64,000 nt of DNA from Sepioteuthis lessoniana (GCA_963585895.1 OY757907.1:105779430-105843429); one strand, 5' to 3'; numbered from the stretch's first letter, positions 1-12,499 are shown. Notes: generated from the sequence alone by a model not told the origin. A program made the numbers and translations.

Positions 1-3000
1 TTGTTATCCCTTGAAGAATGTGACTTTGGAGTAATGGCTGAGAGCATTTGCAGCCAAAGCAAGGATTAAGAAATTAAGAGATAACAAAGAAAGAAGAGAA
101 GAAAATGAGCTTGCAGGTGGTTTTTTTTTTTTTGGCAATAGGTAGACAGAAAACTATAATGAAAGTTTCAACTAAGTATCATCCAATGCAATTAGACATT
201 TTGACTTTTGATGAAATAAGTCTGGTAATAGAGAAAAATATACAACCTAAAAAGGAGTTAGCCATTGCAGAGAGAAATAAGTTTTTAAGATTTAGAAAAG
301 TTCTGAGGTTCTTATTGCTGTAGTAAAACAGATTCTTTAGACAGAGTTGCATAAATTACAATTTTTCCTCTTTTGGTCAAATCATTACCAAAAGAGAATG
401 AGATTTAAAAAAAATTAACAAATTTATTTTCTTTCTTATTCTTCATATTAGAATTATATATCAATAATCATCACTTTCCATGGATGAAGGCAGAAGGAAA
501 AATTATTCTAGTCCTAAGGTAAAAATAGGTTCCCATATAACATGGAAAGAAAGTGCACTGTATTTTAGTCAATACAATTGGACACTAGTTGGAAACCATG
601 GGTCGATAAGTGTTATTGTTGTTCTACACATACAACGTACAAATTTGATGTCTGTGCACACAACTTATAATCCCATAATTTTAAATTACATAATTTTAAA
701 TATTATATTTTCCTCAAGTAGGAAAGAACTCAAATCTAGGATATATATATTTTGTGCACATCTACAGAATAAATGTAGTAGCAAAACATTACAATTAAAA
801 GCACATGAAACAAAATAGTGGGTCATGTCTTATATAGCAACTTGTCTAACTGACCTACATTGTTAGAATCAGGTTGTATTAAAGACTAAATAATTTGTAT
901 TACTGAGATTAAAAAATATCTTTCCTAGCAAAGAAAATTATGTAAAAAAAACAAACAAAACGACCCCCCCCAAAAAAAACAGCACTTTGATTTAAAATTG
1001 CCACAACAGATTTTTAAGTTTATTCTTTGTAGGACACATATAGTCATTACTATATATATCAATGAAAATCAAAGGGTAAAATATTTATAAAATAAAATAC
1101 AACCCCCCCCCCAAAAAAAAACACGAGTTTATAATAGTAACAAATAATTTTCAGTATTTCAAACAAAGTTAGCCAGGGTTATCTTAAAAGTTCATTTAAA
1201 TCAAACTTAAAAGAACAAAGTTGCTTAGATTTCAAAATAGCTTTATGTAGACTTTAGAGAATATGGTCTTCATTTTGTTTTTCTCCAATATTTTAGTCAA
1301 TACAATCCTCAGCTTTTCTCTAGTTTATATTGCATCTGGTCTTTAGAATATGCTTGCTTTACCCTCAAATTAGATTACAGTCGGACAGAATCACATGTAA
1401 ATTCTATCACAAGGGAAATTAAGATTGGAATATATCTTCTTTTTGAAACTTCTTGTAAAATAAGTTAATTGTTTTTCTGTTGCACTTCAACATTTTTTTA
1501 AACCCAGAAACAATTGGAGAGTTCCTTCATTGCCATTATTCCCAATTCTATTCATCTGGAGTGGTAGTACATATTAGGGTCTCATATATCGGTAAAATTG
1601 TAAATTATTCATATCTGAGAGGAGAGTGTGAAAAAAAAAAAAACTTAAACAACTACACAAGAAAAGTAACTGAATTTACAAAGAATGCAGTTCCCTAACC
1701 TCTACATGAAATAACCCTAGACAAGTTGACATGCCGTTAAGATCAATCAATCATATAGTTAATAGTAGAATACATTTGAGAATCTTTGGAAGCAATGTTT
1801 GTGTATATGCATGTGTATTAGTTCCCTGCAAGCTTAGTCGTGTGAAATTTTTGATGAAGACGCGACTTTTATTCTATTTTAACATTTGTAAAAAAAAAAT
1901 TTGTTTTGCTACTGAAATCTGATCTTTTTAGCTTTCCTATTTTTTAAGATTAGATTATTGTTTTTATTTAAATACTCCAACTTGTCTAAAGTGACAGTGG
2001 GCTTAACTTTGTTAGTAGGTAAAAATGACTACATTAGTGTCTCTAAAAAATCTTCAGAGACTAATGTCTTATTTTTATGTTTCACTTTTTTTTTCTTCTT
2101 TGACATTTTTTGCTTCTTTGAAATTTGACTGATTAATTTGTTAAGAGTGACTCCCCTAGCCTTCCACCAGGCAGGAGGTTGTAATTGCTTTTGTCTAATG
2201 ATCTTAGAAATTACATTTTTTTTTCTCTCTCAAATGGGAATTTTTTTTTTACTTCTGTATTATAAAGTTAGAAAATTAAATTCAAAAGCTCATTTTTTAT
2301 TAAGTGAAAGTTGATGGAAAAAAAAAACTGATTAGAAAAGTTGTTAAATATGTACAATATATCCAAAATCCTGGAATCTTTGAGAGAGATAGTAATAATT
2401 TTCAAAACCAATAAACTTAGTTCAATTCAGAAGTGAATTGAGGTTAGTCAGAAAAGAAATCAGCATACAGTTTCATCCTCAGGTACAAATTTAATAAATC
2501 TTACATAGCAATAAATTAATGAAGAACAAAACAAAAAAAATAAACTAATAATGTCTAGTATTGGATTAGCTTAATTAGGAGAGAGAAAGAGAAAAACAAA
2601 ACCGAAAAAAGTTGTGCATTTTTCTATTAAAGAGTAGTAGCTAATTACTTATTAACTCAGGAGTAATTAGTAGGTTCTTACAGAGAGCAGGAATATTGGA
2701 TGCAATCAGTACAGTGGATAATCAATCTAGTCATGTTCATTGATTATTGATTTAGTGCCAGTAGATATGGTTTTTGCAAACAAATGCTTACAGTGGATGG
2801 AGAAAGACTCATAAACTTTCATGTCCAATTAAAAGCAGTTCTATCAATAGAATCCATACAACTAAGAGGATCACAAAAATGCACACATAATGAGGTCATA
2901 TTTTATGGAATGTAGTTTTTATCTATTTTCTTTTTTATTTCTTGTAATGAGATGTAAGAGAAGTGTATTTAAAAAAATCATTGACTACAGTAGCCAAACC

Positions 3001-3991
3001 ACCTCATTTTAATTTCAATACCATATGTATACATAAATAAAAGCATGTTAAAATCTAACAAACCACAATTTCTTTTTATAATTTAGAGCAGCTATCCCAA
3101 CTATAATTTAAGGCAGTGTAGGCATTTAAAAGATGAGATACTTTCACACTTATCATCAACATTAGTTTTGAGGTATTAAATTGAATATTTACAATAAGTC
3201 AAACTTAATGGTGATTGTTCCTCAGGCAACAAATATTCAGAAGAAATGAATGGAGTTTTATTTTTAAGTATAAATACACACAAACACATACCCCCCCACA
3301 CAATATTTGACAGTTTATAAGATGCCCTTAAAAAATTTTCCAGAAAATTACACTGTATCACATAAGATCAAGGGTCAGCTTTGGATTACTGGCTAGTGGA
3401 GTACTCCAATGGCCCTTAAATTAAACTGCAAATCTCTTAAATGTAAATAAGGTCTGAATATGTATAAAACTTTGATAATGACCTGATCGTGGAAAGAGCT
3501 AGAAATGTCAGATGAAAACCCTTCACTTGACATTCATATTTTTAATATCTGCCAAAAATGAAGAGAAAAACAGCACTGGTGAATGCTTGTAACTATTGTA
3601 GAGTTCTAACTTTTGTAAATAACCTGGTTTCATTTTGAGCATGTCTCAGAAGTCAGAAACAAGAAAAGGTACATGATTAAGCTTAATTAAACTGCTTTTG
3701 ACTAGAACCATCAAATCTACCGAGGTTCAATTTCTAAATTTTTCTCCAAGTTGATTCAAGGCCACAAAAATCTAAACAACAAAATCAACCTCTAAAATCT
3801 TGGCTTCTACCTCGGGTTGAATACCAACCGAAAGGTACAACCCCCCCCCCCAAAAAAAACAACTACCTCAGTGACCAAACAGGCCCTATTATTCCTGATT
3901 TAAACTTATTTCATAATCCTGTTCCAACTTTTGACAAATATCTAAATGAAAGCCAAGTAAATCAATAAAAATCATTTGTAATAGTCACTTG
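1..3991. other. AT-rich non-coding 3' flank of the host gene
   Basis: No convincing exon or recognisable repeat core is visible on either strand. Open frames are short and low in complexity. Around 1690-1765 there is a short plus-strand piece resembling the 3' tail of the older R1 subfamily (ctagacaagttgacatgccg). C-runs followed directly by A-runs occur at 964-979, 1103-1121 and 3841-3859. Confidence 0.5.
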
Positions 3992-4058
3992 ATGGAGAGA
4001 AAATTTAAAACAAAACTGAATATAAATAATTCAGTTTTGTTTTAAATTTTCTCTCCAT
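3992..4058. repeat. Perfect 30-bp hairpin
   Basis: The arm at 3992-4021 is the exact reverse complement of 4029-4058, with a 7-nt spacer (ataaata). The arms begin atggagagaaaatttaaaac. It lies about 2 kb beyond the stop codon of the minus-strand gene, so it could be in a long 3' UTR or be intergenic. It has no extended transposon ends that I can recognise. Confidence 0.9.
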
Positions 4059-4847
4059 ATTTAGCAGCATTTAAGAGTATACAATTTGGAAAGCTTTTTT
4101 ATTATTTCATCTTGGATGTATTCACAAAATTTTTCATTTCTGGTTGATGAGAGCTTCAAAACTAAAAATAATCATCTGTAATTGCAACAAAGTTTAGGGT
4201 AATAAATTTAGATTTTAAATAAAAATAATTCTCGGTTCCAAATAATGGAGCTTTGTGAGATTTTCGAGGAATGGTGGACCAGGAATTGGTTAATAATTAG
4301 TTTTGTATATAAACACATCAATAAATATATAACATAATACTGAAGAAAAATATATTTTATGCAACAAATTTTCAATGCCTCCTTCTTTGGCAGAGCACTT
4401 CATAAATTCTTCATTGTAGATCTCATATATCAAATATATAGTGAAAATTTCAGATCATCTAATAATTAAAAGTCTATCAATGCAGCTTTGTATAACAGAG
4501 AAAAGTCAGAATGTTGAGACAACTCAAAACAAAGAATTGTATAATTTAAACAAATTGACTATTTTATGAGACTTTTTCAGAAATAACAAAGCTAATGAAT
4601 CATATATAGTTTATATTTTCTCCATTTTATAAATAGGATTTCCAGCAGTTTGAATTATTTTTGTTATTAGATTGTTATGCCTCTTTGAGCATGTCTTTTT
4701 TACTATCTTCTCGCATCAAGCTTTAAAAAATAAATCAACAAATATAAAAAAAAAATTATTTATAAAAATGTTTTAGGGATAGTATATTTAGTCAGTTATC
4801 TAATTATAATTATTTCAAGCAGTCAATTTAGCACTGAATTATTATAC

Positions 4848-5028
4848 AGAGCATTTCAAAAAATTTGAAATCATTATAAATAAAGTGTTCAATATCAGTG
4901 ATAGAGCATATGTATCTAAATAAGAGTCACCAAACACCACTGACTGTGTCTATGCTATCCTGATTTAGATACATATTCTCAATCACTGATATTGAGCACT
5001 CAAATTATATCAAATTTTTTGAAACACT
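4848..5028. mobile_element. Fold-back MITE-like element
   Basis: About 70-bp imperfect inverted arms (4848-4922 and 4963-5028) flank a short core. The outer ends read cagagcatttcaaaaaattt on the left and, reverse-complemented, cagtgtttcaaaaaatttga on the right. A TA precedes the left end, as in mariner-type insertions. The core motif 'tgtctatgctatcct' recurs near 42.58 kb. There is no coding capacity. Confidence 0.5.
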
Positions 5029-6034
5029 GTTTTTTTGCCATCAAAGCTGAGAATAATAATCTCCAAAAACTTAAATAATACAACAGGTTACAAAAACACT
5101 TTATGTATTTGATGCCAAATATAAGAATTCCATAAATTGATAATAAAGGCAGAAAAAGAGATCTGGACTTCATAGGAAACATGGAAGAAATTCCATTTAT
5201 ATTTGATACAATAACCGAATTTTTTTTTTTTTCTTAATACTAGTATTAGTCAAAGGTTTTGCAAGATTTTGTCATGTACTAGTTTGCAGCATATCACAGG
5301 ACCAAAGCTTTTCAAGCCATGGAAGGTACTTGCTGTGGTTGGTAGTATTGTGGTAGTTGGTGTGCTGACATGTTGTGCATTACTTCACTCTATGTATTAT
5401 TTGTAAGATGCACTGAGGAATGTGCAACATAGTTTAATTTGGGAACTTAGGCTTGTGAGTTTGAACTAGGCCATAAAAGCTAGAAAGCAACCAAAAATAT
5501 TTATTGAGTGAAAGGTTAAGGCACAGTTAATCAAACTAGTGACCAGATCATTCAAGAAATTTGGCTTGGGTTACAAGAAACTTAATAAGGCAAGGTCAAG
5601 TAGGCTTAAAACTGTAGATTTTAAGGCTGTGCTTCAAGTCAAATTGAAGAGTATTAGGTGGGCTCTACATCTCAGAGTCCAGTGTGGTTAGGCACCTTCA
5701 TAACCTTGGAAAAAGCATCCAGTGTTGCTGAATTGTGCATCAGTTAACAAAATACTGCAAAACTTTCGACTCACCCAAGTATTCCCAGTTGAAATAGATC
5801 TTATATACCCTTGAATATAGTAATTAACATTGATGAGATAGTTAAAACGGCTAATTGCAAATTAAATAAACCAGAAAACTGATCCCTGACTTTATAATCA
5901 TAGAAAATGAAAACAAAAGAATTATATATATATGTAAACTAGAGAAAAAGATTTTGAATATAATTATCTTCAAAATTAGAATAAAGAAAAAAAAAATCAC
6001 ATTTTTGTTGTTCAGGATGAAAACCGTTTTTGTT
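5029..6034. other. Gene 3' flank or UTR, no recognised element
   Basis: Downstream of the host stop codon. The part at 5270-5780 is less AT-rich than its surroundings and may be a decayed transposon, but no family motif survives that I can name. A minus-strand AATAAA (plus tttatt at 5500-5505) is one possible polyadenylation signal. It is weak evidence in DNA this AT-rich. Confidence 0.3.
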
Positions 6035-6237
6035 TTAGTATTCTCCATCTTGAAAACAGGAATACAAATATTTTACAAACATTCCAACCAGTCCAATGAA
6101 AAGAACAAATGCCACAATGATGTAGAAACTTGTGATACTCCAGAAGGTACATTTGTATAATAATGGCTGACAGTAACATTCTGCAGTAACATTGTGAAAG
6201 TTGATTTTCCAATAAATCTCATACACCGTAACACTTC
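6035..6237 (-). CDS. TMEM272-like membrane protein, last coding exon
   Basis: This exon encodes the C-terminal 66 residues and the stop (TAA, plus 6035-6037). The acceptor is a T-rich tract ending ccAG, and the exon starts at 6237 with GA. These two bases complete a Gly codon begun at the end of the previous exon (G|GA), so the intron is phase 1. The product reads SVTVYEIYWKINFHNVTAEC at its start. The sequon Asn-Val-Thr and paired cysteines (CYC, then CTFW) lie in the loop before TM4. A hydrophobic helix (FYIIVAFVLFIGLVGMFV) and a short polar tail ending DGEY follow. The LLYKCTFW segment corresponds to the family's usual 'lYLFAFW' before the last helix. The reading frame is open throughout. 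The intron upstream is about 10.5 kb. Confidence 0.85.
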
Positions 6238-6298
6238 CTGGAAAGAAAGAAAAAAAAAAAAAAATTTAATATAACAATAAAAACAACTGTTGCGTGAT

Positions 6299-6995
6299 TT
6301 TAACAGCATTTCAACCTGTCTAGGGTTATTTTATGTCTTGGAATTAGAGAATTGTGCACATTGAACATTTATATTTACATTTTTTGTGCAGTTGCTTAAG
6401 ACTTTTTTTTTTACACATAGTTACATATCAAATATACATTAATATTTTCACCATTTTAAAGTCCTGATGAAGGCTCATTAAAACCGAAATGTTTTAATGT
6501 CAACTTTCCTTCACAATAAATTCATGACTTTTGGATTACTTTGTTTTTTTAATTTTTCTCCATATCAATTATTCCTAATTCAAATAATTTGCATACTGTA
6601 TGGTTTCAAGTATTTCTATCTAATACGAATGATTATATGGTTCAAGTAATTTAATAAACATGATTTGTTTGTTAGCAGGCTTCAACTAACTAAACAATTA
6701 TGGCGTCAAGTAACTATTCTTAAGTCAGATAATTTACAGTTACATGGTATGAAGTATTGTAATTAAATACGAATAATTTTCAAACACATCTCACTGAACC
6801 ATAGATGCGACCTTAACAAGTAATACAACAGATCAGAGTTGACCAGGGAGTAAGGGTAATGAAAGAGTAGTCCATAGTCACCAGGTCTCAAGAACTGAAC
6901 CCTCAGCATTAGATAGAATTTAGTGTCTTACCCCTTTGCAGGGGATACAGTCAACATATTCTAAATCCTGTTGACAGGGTGGCAACAACAGTAGT
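6299..6995 (-). mobile_element. R1 SINE-like element, older subfamily
   Basis: The left end carries the diverged tail form (tttcaacctgtctagggtta), followed by subrepeats of 'ttaca..tatggtttcaagtatt' type. The right end carries the R1 head region (cccctttgcaggggatacag, then tattctaaatcctg). The insertion at about 6460-6545 (cctgatgaaggc...) looks foreign to R1. The copy is strongly decayed and lies in intron 3 just upstream of the last exon. Confidence 0.55.
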
Positions 6996-9020
6996 GTGTG
7001 TCCATCATGAGACAGCATTTTAACATGATAGCTTTGACAATACACTCTGGAATAATAAGGACTATGTCCAGTTTATTGAGCAAACACTACATCTATTGGT
7101 GTAAAGGGAAGAGTTGATTAAAATCATTAATGTTGTCATTGTAATTTTGATTATTCATTAAATCCAATAAATATTGAAGGAAATCCAATTGATACCAAAA
7201 ACAAAACTTTAGACTGGACAAAAGTTATTAAATTTACTAGGAGTAAGACATTTAATAAACAAAAAGATGGTAAACAATGCTTTTTTATTTTTTTACAACT
7301 TTGTGGTTGAAATCTATCATTATTAATGTAACATTTTAATTTCATTGCAACCAGCAAACCTCTGTTTATCAACTTCTCTTCTATTATAGAGTCATTAAAT
7401 AAATAAGGTGAATACGTGTTTAGCCCATTTGTAAACATTTTTTGATTAAAATATAGTTCTCCATAGACATTGTACATTCTTCTGTAAATTTCACATGTTT
7501 TTTTTTACTTCTCAGCCACCAAAGATTTGACAAGAGACCTCTAGTCAAGACTAGAGCACTGTCTGATTTGCTGTCATTTTGAATAGCATCAAAACAAATA
7601 CTTTTGCGAGATTAAAATAATTCCTGCAGTAAACAATTTCAGACAATGCAGATTTTGATATCTAGAGAAAAAAAAAATTTCTTTTAAAATTAAATTTTGC
7701 TTTTTTTAAAAAAAATTCCCCTAATTTATTGAATTGTATAATATGAAATGCTTTAAACCTTACAAAACACTAGGTACTGGTTTTTATATAACCATCCCAT
7801 CACTCCACTGCAGGATTGGAATCTCTCCCAAAGACGTAGGGAGAAATAGAGCTTACTCTACCATGATGATCCATAAAGTGTGAAGTAGTTGGGTTTGAAA
7901 TGAGTGTTGTCCTACTATACCAGTTTCCTCACCAGGGCTAGGATACTCCAGTCTACAGTACTATTTTACCCATAGTTGGTGGGGTAGAAAAGATGAAGTC
8001 AGGCGTTTCTAAAGAGCATGAAGAGAGGAAGTAAATGTAAGTACCATCTAAGGCTGATTTCATTTCAATATCCATGCTGATAAAAGTTATGACATCTACA
8101 TATCAAGCTGGGTTTATATATATATATATTAGGACAAATTACTTAGATAAGACCCAATTAAGAATTTAAAATAGTGACAATTCCAATATACATCAAATCA
8201 ATAAATTCTAAAACTGAGTACATAAACACATATACATACATATCCAGTATTTCTTCACTTCTCACTTAAAACTCTTTAATCCATTGTCATAAATCATCAT
8301 CTCAGATCAATGATTATATAATGACAATAAGACATAAAATTAAGTTTTTGATAAGTTGTAGTATGCACTACTAACTTGTATTTAGCCACATACAACTTTT
8401 TAAAAAAGAGCTGTCAGAATTTAAACAACTTCATATTCGGGATTATGAGATTAACTCCGAGCATCTGGTTGTCAAACAGCAACTCACCCTGCATTGGGAC
8501 TTAAAACACCTGTTCCATAACCAAGATAAAATTTCATGAACTGTTTAAAACTAAAACATATGTATAGTGAGTTGTTAAAATAATCAAGCAGATAAGATAA
8601 TGTCATTGTGGTCTAGAAAAGTTGAGAATCAAACACATTATACACCAATTTATTCTGTATAAAAATAGTTGTTTAAACCATTTACGTATGCAACTGGCCT
8701 TTTAGAAATGATTTCATTATCTAAGCTTTTGTCACTTTTCTGACCGTATTTTGCATCAAGTTGATAAAACTATGTTAATACGAAAAGTACAAAAAAATTG
8801 ATGTTAACACTTACATTTCAATATAATCAATTCTTGAAAATACTTTTCCCTTTAGACATATAAACACACTAGTATTCCTTTGAAGATAAATATGCGGCAT
8901 TATATATGAAATGTTTAAAAACTTAGAATAATTATTTGTGAATAAGACAATATTTTTCTAGATTTTTAAACCCAAAAGTTAGCATTGCCTATCATACCCA
9001 AGAACTATATAATTATTCTT
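6996..9020. other. Intron 3, no recognised element
   Basis: AT-rich intronic DNA. Minus-strand open frames here have biased, repetitive composition and no domain that I recognise. Confidence 0.4.
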
Positions 9021-9021
9021 T

Positions 9022-9272
9022 TTGGCGACCATAGTTGAGGGTGATTCGAAGGCTCCCTTTTTGATAGCTACTACACCAAGGTGTAGGGGAAGGCGCTACT
9101 CCTTTCCCTGGATTGCTCCACTTTACCCTTGATCCTTACTTTATAATTCTGAGTGTTAAGCAAGGAGGCAACAAGTACCATTTTTTTTTTAGTCTTTGGT
9201 ATGACTTGACCTGGGATTGAACCCAGGTCTTCCAGGCCATTGGTGAACACTCTAACCATCATGCCAATGTCT
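9022..9272 (-). mobile_element. SINE1 (tRNA-derived) copy
   Basis: Minus-strand SINE whose head holds a tRNA-like promoter. On the coding strand the B box reads gggttcaatcccaggtc, followed by the 'gagtcataccaaag' linker. A unique body (cttaacactcagaattataa) and the 3' end tggtcgcca follow. The same roughly 250-260-bp unit recurs six more times in the window. It is too diverged and long to be a tRNA gene. Confidence 0.85.
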
Positions 9273-9866
9273 GGTAAGATATAAATTATATTAATTCTTA
9301 TTTTTAGTCAGTGTGAACTGGGAATGTTGAACTAATGCTAAATTTAGGTTAAGTTTAGCTGCTAAAAATTCTAAAAAGTCAATGTGTATTATTGACAAAA
9401 TCTTTTTCTTCCCTTGCATTGCAGAGTTAGGGGTGAATGTGACACACCAATAATCATAGTATTTTTGTAAGTAAGGGATTGCATGTTAACAATGTTTAAA
9501 AAAAACTCAAAATATCTATTAAGAAAATTATACAGCTTATATACAAGCTATTTATGCAACTTGTGATATCACAAATACAAAATTTTAATTTACTCTCTCT
9601 CTCACCCCCCCCCCACACACACACATTGTATTTTCTTTTAATAACAGTGGTCTGGTTCAAATCCAGAATCAGATACTGTTAAAGAATAAGAGTTATTAAG
9701 TTAGTGTTCCAGACAATTACTACAGTAGTGAGCATGATCCAAACTGGGTGGTCCACATTTGCATTCTTGTGCCAGATTAAGATGAATACAAATGGCTTCA
9801 GATGCAGAAAAGCATCTACATGAAAATTAGAGCAACATGCTATTCCAACTCTTGGCATTTACTGGG

Positions 9867-9890
9867 ATATATATATATATATATATAACA
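9867..9890. repeat. (TA)n microsatellite
   Basis: Alternating at/ta run. Similar runs lie at 10504-10531, 16178-16221, 16309-16330, 25303-25349, 42634-42681 and 52903-52954. Confidence 0.9.
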
Positions 9891-9962
9891 GTGTTGGTTG
9901 TCACTAAATCACTTTGTGCAATATAATATGGAGAGTGCTCAATATCTAGGATAGAGCTATTA

Positions 9963-10050
9963 TATAATGATAAATAAATATATATTAGATATATATATTT
10001 AATTCCATGGAATAAAAAATATATATCTAATATATATTTATTTATTGTTA
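9963..10050. repeat. AT-rich palindrome beside RLE-LINE tail
   Basis: Arms of about 28 bp (ataaataaatatatattaga and its inverse) face each other around ccatgg. They abut the 3' end of the minus-strand LINE fragment and may be its AT-rich tail folded back. Confidence 0.6.
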
Positions 10051-10480
10051 TCTCCATTGGAGTTTTTCACATCAGCGTTAACTGATGGTTTTTCACTGAA
10101 GTTTGAGTGACAGCAAGTCTCCTCAAGTCTCCAGGACTCTTCTCAGTATTCTGGCCATTTTCAATAATGTTGTTGTTTGGATGGTCTCCACTCATCCACC
10201 AACTTCCAAGTCCTTCTTTAGTTACTGTACCAAAAGCACCAATCACAATTGGTATAATTGTCACCTTCACGTTCCAGTTTTTCAATTCACTAGCAGGGTC
10301 AAGGTATTTATCCTTCTTTTCATATTCTTTCAGTTTTATTCAATGATCAGCCGGAACAGCAAAGTTAACAATTTTGCAAATTTTTTTTTTTTTCTAGGTT
10401 GATAATTATAAGGTCTGGTCTTCTGGTTGAGATTAGGTGATCTGTCTGTACATCAAAGTCCCATAGGAGTTAATGTGTCT
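10046..10480 (-). mobile_element. RLE-type LINE (R2/NeSL/R4-like), C-terminal end
   Basis: Minus-strand coding remnant of the end of a LINE polyprotein with a restriction-like endonuclease (RLE). Visible in order are WDFDVQTDHLISTRRPDLII, an endonuclease core strand (CKIVNFAVPADH), and VKVTIIPIVIGAFGTV near the C-terminus. The RPD...AVP pattern is characteristic of the PD-(D/E)xK fold in R2-like elements. A stop interrupts the frame soon after AVPADH, and the end of the domain is scrambled relative to the copy at 57.85 kb. The element is 5' truncated and cannot be active. Confidence 0.7.
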
Positions 10481-10500
10481 CATTTTCTAGGACAGGTGCT

Positions 10501-10503
<3 letters not shown>

Positions 10504-10532
<29 letters not shown>

Positions 10533-10548
10533 CGCACACACACACACA
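10504..10548. repeat. (TA)n(CA)n microsatellite
   Basis: A compound dinucleotide tract: ta repeats followed by acacac. Confidence 0.9.
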
Positions 10549-11143
10549 TGGTGCAGCAATCTTTAATATGAGGTATAGAAATGGATAAGACTTGCCACAG
10601 GTAGTTTTGGCAGATTGAAAGACTTGAGTGTTTCTTTATTGACAAGAAAAAAAAATTTATGTACAGACCAATCTGCATCTCAATTCACTTTTATGGTAGT
10701 GAGATGTGGAGCCTCTGAAATTTTCCATTAAAGAGGGTTTTCCATATTTGCTTTCTCTAAAAGATTTTCAAAATCTTATGGTATGACAACAAGACTTCAT
10801 GCGAGCATCCCCTATAATGAAAGTATCTCTAGCATTGTGTGCATATTTATAACCTGCTAGTTTAGATAAGTTGTTTATGTTATCTAGGATACTGGATCTT
10901 GTGCGGGGAATTGGTCAGTCAGAGGACAGAAAGACATGCTCAAGCAGTATGGTATAATGCCTAACAGACAAACTCCTGTCAGCTGATTGACAAGAATGCA
11001 AATGTGGACCACAATAGTCAATTGTAAAATTTAAAACTAGTTTCACCCAAGCCAAAAATTAGCAGTATTGATGCAGACATGAGAGAATGTTTAATAATCA
11101 TGAAAATCCTGGCGTTGACATTCCATGTCCAACATGTGGTATG
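10549..11143. other. Intronic stretch with decayed repeat
   Basis: Moderately complex sequence. At 10990-11011 a 22-bp block is the exact reverse complement of a block near 9750-9771. No protein family could be assigned. Confidence 0.3.
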
Positions 11144-11158
11144 TATTGTGAATCTGAA

Positions 11159-11451
11159 GGAGGTGTCCGTGATGTAATGGTTATTGTCGTAGGAAATGGA
11201 CACGACGACACGAGTTCAAATCCTGGACGAGACTGATTGCATTTCACATAGCACTAATACCCTTGGGAAAGGTATGAATCCAATTATTCTCCCTCCAGCT
11301 ATGGGTAAATAGTAGGACGGACTGGGTTCTTCAGCCTTGGTGAGGCAACAAGTCAAGGAGTAGGAATACTCTGATTTCAAACCTGTTAAACTCCGCTTAA
11401 AAATTGACCTTGTGTCATATCCTGCCCGATCGGAGAGGTTGGTAAATATGG
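11159..11451 (+). mobile_element. SINE2 (tRNA-derived), full-length with TSD
   Basis: The head carries tRNA-like A and B boxes (gatgtaatggttattg; gagttcaaatcctgg). The body includes tacccttgggaaaggtatga and ctccctccagctatgggtaa. The 3' end has ctccgcttaaaaattgacc and 'gaggttgg'. Flanks 11144-11158 and 11452-11466 match at 13 of 15 positions (tattgtgaatctgaa / tattgtggatctaaa), a TSD that sets the ends. Confidence 0.9.
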
Positions 11452-11814
11452 TATTGTGGATCTAAATTTGCCCAGAGAAGACATCTGCATAATCATCAGT
11501 CACATCATACAAGACAAATTCCTAATTCATGATAAGGAGCAAAATCAAAGGAAAATCCTTAGAGGAAAAAAGTTAGGATATGAACATTGATGGATAACTT
11601 AATTAAAGTGCAGTAACCAGCAAATTTTGATGGTGAGAAGAGGAGAGATAAGAGAGTAATAATTCATTTTATCAAATGTTGAGGTGGGGGTTAAAAGAAG
11701 ATAAAATTCTTGTCTATTCAGAGGTTGTCAACCTGATTTATTCTCCGGGTATATATATTTATCCAACCCCTCTACAAATAGCAGATTGTGAAACAAGGTC
11801 AAATTTTAAGGTTT

Positions 11815-12245
11815 GATGGTTTGGTTTTTATGGCATATCAACCATTGTAGGTTACTAAATGTCAAATCCTGTCTATACATATATTAAATATATACATGAT
11901 TTATAGACATGTTTTGTAGATAACATTCTTAAATGAGCTTAAGTTTTTTTTTGTACACAGTTAAATAGTTTCAAGTACTGCTATATAACATTCACAATTT
12001 AACATCAGTCATTTATTTGTCCTATTTAACCCCATAGATAGGACTCTATTAGGTGCCACCACTCTAGGTCATAGTGGACCTGGGAGCAACACAATGAAGG
12101 GGTACTCCACATTCCACATCAGATGGTTTAAGGTCATATCCAAGACAATCATTGGGGGTATGGGGGGTGTTACCCCTCTGAAAAGATGCAGTTAATGTAT
12201 TCTACAGCCCCAGCTGATTGGGCTATAAACAGGTTTGAATTCTGC
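11815..12245 (-). mobile_element. R1 SINE-like element
   Basis: Tail at left (ggcatatcaaccattgtagg), internal 'agttaaatagtttcaagtac' subrepeats, and head at right (cagtggacctgggag-type block, then cagccccagctgattgggc). Nearly all modules are present. Confidence 0.8.
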
Positions 12246-12499
12246 AGTTGCCATACCAAAGTAAAAGAGCCTATTCTACCCTATTATTTAACTTTATTTA
12301 ATGCTATAGCTGAAGGGAGAATAGTCGAACACCAAGGCAAATAATAATAAAGCACAGACAAACTACATCTTCATAAATAAGAAATGGAATAATAATGCAT
12401 TGAACAGCGAGGCATATTCCTCTTTAGAAAGTGTGTCCTCCGATCACTGAATTGTCATGGCAAAGATATGACTGAGCCTACGAAGGAATGTGGCCTGAA

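Noticed and set aside
5270-5780. Decayed Tc1-like transposase
   Set aside because: Composition suggests a former element, but no helix-turn-helix or DDE motif could be read with confidence.
7151-7477. 108-codon minus-strand frame
   Set aside because: Biased composition, no domain, no splice context in phase with the host gene.
10107-10402. Plus-strand frames opposite the RLE-LINE
   Set aside because: Shadows of the minus-strand LINE coding sequence.
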